Shown here piece after piece: positions 1 to 4,401 of a stretch of 6,907 nucleotides of DNA. Where the stretch lies: contig JAHIEP010000135.1 in NCBI GenBank assembly GCA_018901375.1, positions 1-6,907 of the forward strand, given 5' to 3'. This DNA comes from Nanobdellota archaeon. Lineage in GTDB: Archaea > Nanobdellota > Nanobdellia > Pacearchaeales > GW2011-AR1. Made by a program: the position numbers and the translations under genes. The notes below the pieces were generated by a model. That model saw only the letters and a program-made list of their open reading frames with translations. It made no database searches and had not been told where the DNA came from. How positions within the stretch are numbered: position 1 is the stretch's first letter; each line of letters starts with the position of its first letter.

Positions 1-40
1 AAAAGATGCGAAGACGACCACTTATATTAAATAACTAAAA

Positions 41-250
41 TTATTCCTTACCCATCTTACTCTCTGCTCTCGAAGTCACCCTACCCAAAAGAACTTTCTT
101 AACAGCCTCGACAACAACACCCTTATGTTTCGGTCTCGGCTTCCTATTCCGAGACTTCCCATTAACAAGCTCTCTCTGCTTCTTTTTACGTCGAGCAACC
201 CTCACAGCCCTGTTCCTATCAAGTCGCTTCGGTTTATTTTTTGCTGGCAT
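41..250 (-). CDS. Small, highly basic protein of unknown function
   Basis: A 69-residue protein with close to 30 Lys/Arg residues, concentrated in runs such as RRKKKQRE and KSRNRKPRPKHK. This suggests nucleic-acid or ribosome binding, but I recognise no family. There is no membrane segment, no cysteine and no zinc motif. The start at 250 is supported by a TATA-like box (CTTAAAAAG on the minus strand, 271-279) centred about 25 bases upstream, as expected for a leaderless archaeal transcript. It diverges from the gene at 346. Bases 1-40 beyond its stop hold no feature I can support. It could be a lineage-specific ribosome-associated or chromatin protein; that is inference from composition only. 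Confidence that it is a real gene comes from the promoter and the even basic composition. Confidence 0.6.
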   Translation of the reverse strand: MPAKNKPKRLDRNRAVRVARRKKKQRELVNGKSRNRKPRPKHKGVVVEAVKKVLLGRVTSRAESKMGKE

Positions 251-270
251 ATCAATGGAGAGAAATTTTA

Positions 271-279
271 CTTTTTAAG
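271..279 (-). promoter_or_regulatory. TATA-like box for the small basic protein gene
   Basis: The minus strand reads CTTAAAAAG, centred about 25 bases before the ATG at 250. This matches the archaeal TATA position for a transcript starting at or next to the start codon. No ribosome binding site is visible between it and the start. Confidence 0.5.
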
Positions 280-309
280 TCTTTAGTTTAATAAAAATAA
301 TAATTACAT

Positions 310-323
310 GAAAAGATTTATAT
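310..323 (+). promoter_or_regulatory. BRE/TATA promoter of the 346 gene
   Basis: A purine-rich stretch GAAAAGA (BRE-like) is followed by TTTATAT at 317-323, centred 26 bases before the ATG at 346. This is one of the cleanest archaeal promoter matches in the window. It implies a leaderless message, since nothing like a Shine-Dalgarno site lies before the start. Confidence 0.65.
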
Positions 324-345
324 CTCTAAAAACCCCAACTAAACC

Positions 346-642
346 ATGAAAACAATAATACCCAAATCCAGAACCAATATAGACATTAATAAAGATATTA
401 AAATAATAGACGACACCTTAGAAATTTTAACCAAAAACTACGAGTTAAGCATAAAAAAAATACAAAGGGGAAATAAATACCTCCCTCAATCCTTCACGCA
501 ACTACAAATGGTCTACCTCCCAGCAATAGAACGCTTAGAAGAAGAACGACTAGCATACGAACATCTCAAACAATATCCCGAAGCCTGCGAAGGGAGTCAA
601 ACCCTCGACCCTCTGTTTACAAGACAGATGCTCTATCACTGA
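346..642 (+). CDS. Hypothetical 98-codon protein ending inside an antisense tRNA gene
   Basis: Residues 1-79 look like a soluble, charged, mostly helical protein (repeated Ile/Lys/Glu, a stretch LPAIERLEEERLAYEHL with amphipathic helix character). I recognise no family. Residues 80-98, from the codon at 583 onwards, are read from the antisense of the tRNA-Thr gene, and the TGA stop at 640-642 is also supplied by the tRNA sequence. The true ancestral C-terminus may therefore have been lost, with the tRNA now terminating the frame. The start is supported by a strong TATA box 26 bases upstream. Expression would make RNA antisense to tRNA-Thr. Either the tail is tolerated or the gene is a truncated remnant. 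The N-terminal 79 residues are the part worth comparing with other genomes. Confidence 0.55.
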   Translation: MKTIIPKSRTNIDINKDIKIIDDTLEILTKNYELSIKKIQRGNKYLPQSFTQLQMVYLPAIERLEEERLAYEHLKQYPEACEGSQTLDPLFTRQMLYH

Positions 643-653
643 GCTACGCAGGC
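582..653 (-). tRNA. tRNA-Thr (anticodon TGT)
   Basis: The minus strand folds into a full cloverleaf of 72 bases. The 7-bp acceptor stem GCCTGCG/CGCAGGC (647-653 with 583-589) pairs perfectly. The D stem is GCTC/GAGC. The anticodon stem is TCTGT/ACAGA with loop CTTGTAA, giving anticodon TGT. The T stem GAGGG/CCCTT has one G-T wobble and loop TTTGACT. The discriminator base at 582 is T (U73), a feature common in archaeal threonine tRNAs. CCA is not encoded. There is no intron. The 5' end at 653 lies 27 bases from the centre of a TATA-like box. The gene overlaps, in antisense, the last 60 bases of the ORF starting at 346. Confidence 0.95.
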
Positions 654-676
654 ATATAGCTTTATTGGAGAAACCA

Positions 677-684
677 TTTTTAAG
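677..684 (-). promoter_or_regulatory. TATA-like box of tRNA-Thr
   Basis: The minus strand reads CTTAAAAA within GCTTAAAAATGG, centred about 27 bases upstream of the mature tRNA 5' end at 653. This is the expected archaeal spacing and implies a very short or absent 5' leader. Confidence 0.55.
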
Positions 685-717
685 CTTTATGCAATTAGCC
701 GCCAACCCAAACAAATC

Positions 718-732
718 GACAACGAAGTTGTC
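718..732. other. Perfect 6-bp hairpin GACAAC-GAA-GTTGTC
   Basis: GACAAC (718-723) and GTTGTC (727-732) are separated by three bases. It lies between the tRNA-Thr promoter and the 3' end of the GINS gene. No T-run follows on either strand, so an archaeal terminator is not well supported. It may be a processing or decay-stabilising hairpin in the 3' tail of the GINS transcript, or chance. Confidence 0.3.
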
Positions 733-738
733 CAAATC

Positions 739-776
739 CTAACACTAACGCACTAAAACTCTAACGTACTAACACA
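739..776. repeat. Degenerate 8-bp tandem repeat (TAACNCAC-like)
   Basis: Successive units read TAACGCAC, TAAAACTC, TAACGTAC and TAACACAC, preceded by a partial TAACAC. The array fills the gap after the GINS stop codon. It is one of several short intergenic tandem arrays in this window, each with a different unit of 7-10 bp. Confidence 0.6.
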
Positions 777-797
777 CTGGAAATTCTTGTTGAAGAT

Positions 798-1349
798 TCA
801 CTCAATAATCTCAACCTTAGAATCTTTAACAAGAATTTCAACTATCTCCCTCTCTAAATTAGCAACTTCCCCTTTCTCAAACGGCCCACAATCTTCCCCA
901 TCCATTCCCAAAAACTCCGGAACAGCTTTCAAAAACCGAACCAACTGATGCCTTCTCTCGTCGCTGACAGTCCCCGACATATCCGCAACCTGACCCTTCT
1001 CCGCCCTCTCCAACGCCTTCACCAACTCCTCAAACAAATCCTTCTCAAACGCCAACAAATTCTCAAAATCCTTCTTAGAAATCCCAACCTGCGACGCAAC
1101 AAAAGCCAAATTCAAAATCTTCTTCTTCCTAATCCTCAACAAATCCCTAAAACTCGAAATCGCATTCTCCAACATTTTCTTATTCTTAATAACAACGTCA
1201 GAAAACAAATCACCGTCCTTATTCAAAAACTCCCTCTTCTCCTTAAAATAATCCGAAACCTCAACCAAAAATTTCTTCGGCAACATCTGCAAATTTTCAC
1301 TATACTTTTCCTTCCTCATAGCCTCGTAAATATCACTAAACGTCAACAT
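798..1349 (-). CDS. gins51: Archaeal GINS protein (Gins51 type, A-B order)
   Basis: A 183-residue subunit of the GINS complex, which with MCM and GAN/RecJ forms the archaeal replicative helicase assembly (family knowledge). The N-terminal A domain is seen in LTFSDIYEAMRKEKYSENLQ, the LPKKFL turn, and the helix ENAISSFRDLLRIRKKKILNL. The C-terminal B domain (about residues 135-183) carries VRFLKAVPEFLGMDGEDCGPF followed by the KGEVANLEREIVEILV segment, typical of the small beta domain. The A-then-B order is that of Gins51 rather than Gins23. The frame is open upstream to 1427, but the ATG at 1349 is preferred: it begins the conserved domain and has a TTTTAAAG TATA-like box centred 25 bases upstream, inside the longer frame. 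The gene diverges from ftsY. Length is normal for the family. A single GINS gene may form a homotetramer here; that is inference. Confidence 0.9.
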   Translation of the reverse strand: MLTFSDIYEAMRKEKYSENLQMLPKKFLVEVSDYFKEKREFLNKDGDLFSDVVIKNKKMLENAISSFRDLLRIRKKKILNLAFVASQVGISKKDFENLLAFEKDLFEELVKALERAEKGQVADMSGTVSDERRHQLVRFLKAVPEFLGMDGEDCGPFEKGEVANLEREIVEILVKDSKVEIIE

Positions 1350-1369
1350 AACCTTCAAACCCCCGTCCA

Positions 1370-1377
1370 CTTTAAAA
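1370..1377 (-). promoter_or_regulatory. TATA-like box of the GINS gene
   Basis: TTTTAAAG on the minus strand, centred about 25 bases before the ATG at 1349. It decides for the shorter GINS start and a leaderless message. A G-rich stretch followed by AAGGT just before the ATG could also act as a weak ribosome binding site if transcription starts further up. Confidence 0.45.
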
Positions 1378-1403
1378 CAATTGTTATACTCAACACCAAA
1401 ACC

Positions 1404-1410
1404 TATAAAA
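1404..1410 (+). promoter_or_regulatory. TATA box of the ftsY transcript
   Basis: TATAAAA within CCTATAAAACG, about 50 bases before the ftsY ATG. A transcript would begin near 1431, leaving a leader of roughly 25 bases made almost wholly of the TAACAYC heptamer repeat, with no Shine-Dalgarno site. The same element could work on the opposite strand for the divergent GINS gene. Confidence 0.5.
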
Positions 1411-1421
1411 CGTCTCAACAC

Positions 1422-1453
1422 TAACATCTAACATCTAAAACCTAACACCTAAA
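1422..1453. repeat. 7-bp tandem repeat (TAACATC/TAACACC) before ftsY
   Basis: Units TAACATC, TAACATC, TAAAACC and TAACACC run in register and end in TAAATT, two bases before the ftsY start codon. The array makes up the presumed 5' leader of the ftsY message. A different 7-bp array lies inside ftsY itself. Confidence 0.7.
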
Positions 1454-1455
1454 TT

Positions 1456-2577
1456 ATGTTCGGCTCACTAAAAGAAAAACTAAAAAACTGGATAACAAAA
1501 AACAAAGAACCAGTTGAAACACCGAAGAAACCAAAAAAAGCGAAAGCTCCAAAAAAGAAAAACCTCAAAAAGAAAACAACAATAAAAGAAAATCCAAAAG
1601 ACGAAGTCCAAGAAAAAATAGAAGAGATAGTTAAAGAATCAGTAAAAGAAAAAACTTTCTTCTCCAGCTTCTCAAAAAAACTAACCGAAGAAAAATTTGA
1701 AGAAATGTTCGAAGAGCTAGAACTAATCCTCCTACAAAACAACGTCGCCTACGAAGCTGTCCAATCAATAAAAAAATCCTTAGAAAAAAAACTAATCGGT
1801 CAAGCCCTCAAAGAAATCGACCTATCCATCGAGCTAAAAGAAGCAATCGCATCAATCCTAATCAACCCCAAAAACTTCATCGAAGAAATCAAGTCTTTTT
1901 TATCACCGACCACCGACCACCGACCACCGACCACCGACCTCCGACCACCGACCTCCGACCACCGACCACCGACCACCGGACGAAGTCCCTTCGTAATCCT
2001 CTTCGCTGGAATCAATGGCTCCGGAAAAACAACAACCATAGCAAAAGTCGCAAACTACCTACAAAAAAACAAACTCAAAGTCTGCCTCGCCGCCGCCGAC
2101 ACCTTCAGAGCCGCAGCAATCCAACAACTTGAAGAACACGCCAACAAACTAAAAGTCCCAATCATAAAAAAAGACTACGGAGCCGACCCAGCATCAGTCG
2201 CCTTCGACGCAATAACCTACGCAAGAAAAAACAAAATCGACGTCGTCCTAATCGACACCGCCGGACGAATGCAAAACAAAGACTCCCTAATGAAAGAAAT
2301 CGAAAAAATATCCAGAGTAACAAAACCCAATATGAAAATCTTCCTCGGAGAATCAATAACCGGCAACGACGCAACACAACAAGCAAAAGCTTTCAATGAA
2401 TCAATAAACATCGATGGAATAATTCTTTCCAAAGCCGACGTCGACGAAAAAGGCGGAACCGCAATTTCAGTTTCCCACATCACAAAAAAACCAATTCTTT
2501 TTCTGGGAACCGGTCAAGAATACAAAGACTTAGAAATCTTTAACAAAGAAAAGATGATCGAAAAATTAGGGCTATGA
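1456..2577 (+). CDS. ftsY: Signal recognition particle receptor FtsY
   Basis: A 373-residue SRP receptor GTPase that docks SRP-ribosome complexes at the membrane by pairing with SRP54. Residues 1-70 form a charged, lysine-rich lead region (KKPKKAKAPKKKNLKKK). The N domain follows to about 149. The G domain shows the P-loop GINGSGKTT (185-193), DTFRAAA (215-221), DTAGR (267-271), the FtsY-type segment ITGNDATQQA, SKAD (325-328, the TKxD position) with DEKGG, and LGTGQEYKDLE near 350-360. All GTPase motifs are intact. The oddity is residues 150-175, a PTTDHRP-type repeat encoded by a DNA heptamer array at the N-G junction. The stop TGA overlaps the ATG of the next gene (ATGA), unlike the TAA of the three extra 3' copies downstream. 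The promoter is at 1404. The 3' 147 bases recur, diverged, at 3326, 5777 and 6090. Confidence 0.97.
   Translation: MFGSLKEKLKNWITKNKEPVETPKKPKKAKAPKKKNLKKKTTIKENPKDEVQEKIEEIVKESVKEKTFFSSFSKKLTEEKFEEMFEELELILLQNNVAYEAVQSIKKSLEKKLIGQALKEIDLSIELKEAIASILINPKNFIEEIKSFLSPTTDHRPPTTDLRPPTSDHRPPTTGRSPFVILFAGINGSGKTTTIAKVANYLQKNKLKVCLAAADTFRAAAIQQLEEHANKLKVPIIKKDYGADPASVAFDAITYARKNKIDVVLIDTAGRMQNKDSLMKEIEKISRVTKPNMKIFLGESITGNDATQQAKAFNESINIDGIILSKADVDEKGGTAISVSHITKKPILFLGTGQEYKDLEIFNKEKMIEKLGL
1905..1978 (+). repeat. In-frame heptanucleotide tandem array inside ftsY
   Basis: Ten full units of (A/T)CCGACC plus a partial unit, eight starting with A and two with T. Because 7 is not a multiple of 3, three units make one 7-residue protein repeat (PTTDHRP, PTTDLRP, PTSDHRP, then PTT). 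No frame of the array contains a stop. It sits exactly between the N domain and the first G-domain strand (RSPFVILFAG), where a flexible loop might be tolerated. Its GC content is far above its surroundings. Confidence 0.95.
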
Positions 2578-2828
2578 ACCAAGAAACATGGATACAAATT
2601 ATCTCATTAATTATCATAGTCATTCTCGCAATATTCTACAACCCAGCGACGACAAGCTTCCAAAATAAAACAATATTCATCACACTAATTTTTGCACTAG
2701 CCCTCTTCCTAATAATTTTCGACATCTACCAAAAGATAGAGAAAAACAATATTAAAATAAAACTTTTTAATGAAAAATGGAACCTAAACAATAGAATTAA
2801 AAAGTTAGAAGAACTAAACAACTTATGA
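2574..2828 (+). CDS. Two-helix membrane protein coupled to ftsY
   Basis: An 84-residue protein with two strongly hydrophobic segments: about residues 7-22 (IQIISLIIIVILAIFY) and 34-52 (rich in Ile, Leu and Phe, ending FDIY). They are joined by a short polar loop. A charged, amphipathic C-terminal helix follows (KIEKNNIKIKLFNEKW then NRIKKLEELNN). I do not recognise the family. Its ATG overlaps the ftsY stop as ATGA, so translation is likely coupled and the two are co-transcribed. Its own stop overlaps the next ATG in the same way. A helper that anchors FtsY or works at the membrane targeting site is possible, but that is inference from position. The start is fixed by the overlap. Confidence 0.7.
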   Translation: MNQETWIQIISLIIIVILAIFYNPATTSFQNKTIFITLIFALALFLIIFDIYQKIEKNNIKIKLFNEKWNLNNRIKKLEELNNL

Positions 2829-2911
2829 AAAAAAAAGCACAACTGGACCCAAGAATAATCCTTCTAATAATAATCGCCATCTTAATTTTCATATATATAA
2901 AAAATTACTAA
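2825..2911 (+). CDS. 28-residue single-helix membrane peptide, perhaps a truncated gene
   Basis: A short frame beginning MKKKAQLDPR, then an almost pure Ile/Leu helix (IILLIIIAILIFIYI) and KNY before TAA. It starts on an ATGA overlap with the 84-residue membrane protein, which argues for translation as the third member of the ftsY operon. It may be a genuine small membrane protein. It may also be the front of a longer two-helix protein: dropping one A from the six-A run at 2899-2904 joins it to an open frame that starts with another hydrophobic helix. The overlap start is strong evidence for translation; the length as read is uncertain. Confidence 0.5.
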   Translation: MKKKAQLDPRIILLIIIAILIFIYIKNY

Positions 2912-3290
2912 AAAACTAGTATTTTATCTTCTTCCATCTTTTATACTATCCTACCTAATTCTTTCGATATTCGCAATCAACCTAACTCAAAAAAAACTAA
3001 TAAAAATCCCAATCACAACAAACCACAAAACATCCACTAAAAAAAGTCCGTTTAAGTCCGTCCCAAGTCCATGTAAGTCCGTTCATAAAAAATTGATTAT
3101 TCCAAAGCTAGAACAACAAATCAATCACAACAAGCTACGGAGCATTCACCCAACTAGAAATAAAAAATCTTCTTTATTTTTCATTCTAATTAGGATAAGT
3201 CAAGACAGAGGAATGCGTGGCATTAGCCTGCCCCAACCAAATATATATCATATATGTGAGGGTAACAAGCGTACGCGAGTATTTCTCTAA
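2901..3290 (+). pseudogene. Open frame with second hydrophobic helix, likely frameshifted tail of the 2825 gene
   Basis: From 2901 a 129-codon frame is open after the TAA at 2898 but has no ATG or GTG at its head; the first usable start is a TTG at 3093. Its first 25 codons read KITKK and then a membrane-like segment (LVFYLLPSFILSYLILSIFA) followed by NLTQKKLIKIP, a typical cytoplasmic flank. Removing one A from the six-A run at 2899-2904 would fuse it to the 28-residue ORF, giving a two-helix protein like its upstream neighbour. Beyond about 3040 the frame runs through the 10-bp repeats and an inverted-repeat element, so the real end was probably earlier. Sequencing error, mutation or programmed slippage would look the same here. 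Confidence 0.4.
3044..3084. repeat. Four AAGTCC repeats spaced 10-11 bp
   Basis: AAGTCCG occurs at 3044, 3054 and 3075 and AAGTCCA at 3065. The 10-11 bp spacing puts the copies on one face of the helix, as for cooperative protein-binding sites, though slippage-born tandem repeats are as likely. The array lies in the gap between the ftsY operon and the second ftsY 3' copy. Confidence 0.55.
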
Positions 3291-3318
3291 AACAGAATTA
3301 TTCAATTAGAATGAAAAA
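3177..3318. repeat. 142-bp element with 15-bp perfect terminal inverted repeats
   Basis: TTTTTCATTCTAATT at 3177-3191 is matched by its exact reverse complement at 3304-3318. Inside are the hairpin AATGC-GTG-GCATT (3212-3224), an AT-rich hairpin near 3241-3255 and the palindrome GCGTACGC (3269-3276). No protein is convincing in it; the TTG-started frame crossing it looks like chance. It may be a MITE-like element or a structured RNA with a closing stem. The right arm overlaps the ATG of the second ftsY 3' copy, so the element abuts the duplicated sequence. No target-site duplication is obvious. Confidence 0.5.
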
Positions 3319-3472
3319 GAAATCAAAAGCCGACGTCGACGAAAAAGGCGGAACCGCAATATCAGTCTCTTATGTCACAAAAAAACCAATTCTCTTCCTC
3401 GGCACCGGTCAAGAATACAAAGACTTAGAAATCTTCAACAAAGAAAAAATGATTGAAAAATTAGGGCTATAA
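3311..3472 (+). pseudogene. Second copy of the ftsY 3' end (53-codon frame)
   Basis: From 3326 to the TAA at 3470-3472 this matches ftsY 2431-2577 at 133 of 147 bases, with 35 identical bases at its left edge. Of 13 differing codons, 11 are synonymous (including the stop) and the other two are H to Y and I to V. The copy therefore evolved as working FtsY before it was cut off. It keeps SKADVDEKGG and the LGTGQEYKDLE segment but lacks the P-loop, so it cannot be a GTPase. An ATG at 3311, inside the inverted repeat, adds MKKK in frame. A weak TATA-like CTAAAAC lies about 25 bases before it, so expression as a small peptide is possible but unproven. The convergent surface-protein gene ends two bases away. 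Confidence 0.9.
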
Positions 3473-3473
3473 A

Positions 3474-4145
3474 TTATACATAAGTTTCCTTACAGACTTG
3501 ATATGTTCCTTTCGCAGTCTCAACCCCACGTTTAAAGTTATCCCCATTATAAACAAAAGAAGTCACCGAAGTATCCTGACCAGTATATACTGTAGCACCC
3601 CCCCACCATACCCAAACAGGAGGATTTCTATTAAAATCATGAGACGAAATCCACATACCTTGCGTCGCATCCCAACCATCAAGCCGACAATCCCAATCCG
3701 TAATTACACTCCTGCAAAAATCTCCCTCATTAATAGCATCCTGCAATGACTTACTAACTCCCTCAACACTCACATCAACCTCATCCCCAGAATGTCCAAA
3801 AACGATATCAGAACCATAAGAAGAAACAACCGACCCACACAATCCACCACCAGCAATCGCCTCACTCAAACTACTTTCAACACCATCCACAGAAACATAA
3901 ATATTATCCGCATCATGACTAGCCCCCAAAATAACCGTAGTCAAATCACCAGAAGGAACACCTCCCGCCAAATACCCCCCACTAACAGCCTCGGATAAAG
4001 CCATAAAATAACCATTAGATTCCACCAAAATTTTATCTCCTTCATGACCAATCATAGAAGAAGCGGAAACCACCCCAGCAACAAACAAAACCAAAACCCC
4101 AACAAAAACAACCAATTCCCTCCGCCCAATATTAATCGTCACCAT
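3474..4145 (-). CDS. Exported or membrane-anchored protein with three tandem repeats
   Basis: A 223-residue protein. Residues 1-30 are a signal peptide or signal anchor (MVTINIGRREL, then a Val/Leu-rich core, ending VVSASS). Three imperfect repeats of about 30 residues follow at 32-61, 72-104 and 115-147, with the pattern GHxGDxxxVxxxG, a short gap, SLxEAIxxG and a Gly/Cys-containing end. The C-terminal part (148-223) is Trp- and Gly-rich with Cys153 and Cys218, probably a small extracellular beta domain. I recognise no named family. The start at 4145 is chosen over an upstream ATG because a TATA box lies 26 bases before it and because the second surface gene begins the same way (MVMINIGRKEL). 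It ends two bases from the TAA of an ftsY 3' copy. Confidence 0.8.
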   Translation of the reverse strand: MVTINIGRRELVVFVGVLVLFVAGVVSASSMIGHEGDKILVESNGYFMALSEAVSGGYLAGGVPSGDLTTVILGASHDADNIYVSVDGVESSLSEAIAGGGLCGSVVSSYGSDIVFGHSGDEVDVSVEGVSKSLQDAINEGDFCRSVITDWDCRLDGWDATQGMWISSHDFNRNPPVWVWWGGATVYTGQDTSVTSFVYNGDNFKRGVETAKGTYQVCKETYV

Positions 4146-4184
4146 CTTACAGACTAAACAATTAATCATTTAAATACATTTCTA
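4090..4184 (-). repeat. Conserved 5' edge of surface gene 1 (promoter to signal core)
   Basis: This 95-base block, covering the promoter, start and first 18-19 codons of the surface gene, aligns with 6801-6896 at close to 90 percent identity with one single-base indel. Similarity fades just downstream, inside the signal core, where the two genes become unrelated in sequence. Conservation of the noncoding promoter as well as the codons points to recent duplication or recombination. Confidence 0.85.
4168..4175 (-). promoter_or_regulatory. TATA box of surface gene 1
   Basis: ATTTAAAT on the minus strand, preceded by AGAAATGT, centred 26-27 bases before the ATG at 4145. It indicates a leaderless message. 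The same element stands before the second surface gene, so the two are probably expressed under the same conditions. Confidence 0.65.
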
Positions 4185-4216
4185 CATCCTATCTCTCACT
4201 AACAAACTAAAACAAA

Positions 4217-4242
4217 ATCCGTGTCATCCGTGTCATCCGTGT
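4217..4242. repeat. 9-bp tandem repeat ATCCGTGTC
   Basis: Two full units and one 8-base unit in the gap between surface gene 1 and srp54. ATCCGTG also occurs, reversed, at the end of each 68-bp repeat (CACGGAT). The rest of this 256-base gap holds the surface-gene promoter, an AAAATTA repeat and the start of srp54, with no gene that I can see. Confidence 0.75.
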
Positions 4243-4302
4243 TCCTTCATTATAACAAATTACACAATCAACAAACACCGTCGCCAAAATCTCATTTACT
4301 CC

Positions 4303-4322
4303 AAAATTAAAAATTAAAAATC
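4303..4322. repeat. 7-bp tandem repeat AAAATTA
   Basis: Units AAAATTA, AAAATTA and AAAATC in register in the srp54 upstream region. A weak TATA-like CTTCTTAAT (4372-4380) lies about 25 bases before the srp54 start and is the best promoter candidate there. Confidence 0.5.
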
Positions 4323-4401
4323 AACCCATAACAAATCACTCAAGACACAGCAGACACTAACAAACCAAAAACTTCTTAATCCCAAATAATCTCATAAAAC
4401 T

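Noticed and set aside
550..735. Minus-strand ORF crossing the tRNA-Thr gene
   Set aside because: Its central part is simply the tRNA sequence read as protein, and it has no domain or promoter of its own.
948..1424. 158-codon + strand ORF opposite the GINS gene
   Set aside because: It is antisense to a clear conserved gene and rich in Leu, Asn, Gln and Arg from the C-rich, G-poor strand bias, which makes stops rare.
1350..1427. 26-residue N-terminal extension of the GINS protein
   Set aside because: The extension has no similarity to the domain and overlaps the TATA box that fits the ATG at 1349.
3093..3290. 65-residue TTG-started ORF
   Set aside because: It needs a rare start codon, runs through an inverted-repeat element, and shows no recognisable domain. 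It is kept only as the possible tail of a frameshifted frame.
2912..3310. SRP RNA gene near the SRP protein genes
   Set aside because: I looked for the conserved helix 8 loops and a roughly 300-base GC-rich fold in this gap and in 4146-4401 and did not find them.
2574..3310. Complete integrative element after ftsY
   Set aside because: The duplicated 3' end fits insertion, but there is no integrase, transposase or replication gene in the interval, so a complete element is not supported.
3498..3998. Two + strand ORFs opposite surface gene 1
   Set aside because: They lie antisense to a gene with a signal sequence, internal repeats and a matched promoter, and have low-complexity Thr/Ile/Asn/Arg composition.
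4146..4169. Upstream ATG giving surface protein 1 eight more residues
   Set aside because: It overlaps the region between the TATA box and the better start; the paralogue begins at the equivalent of 4145.
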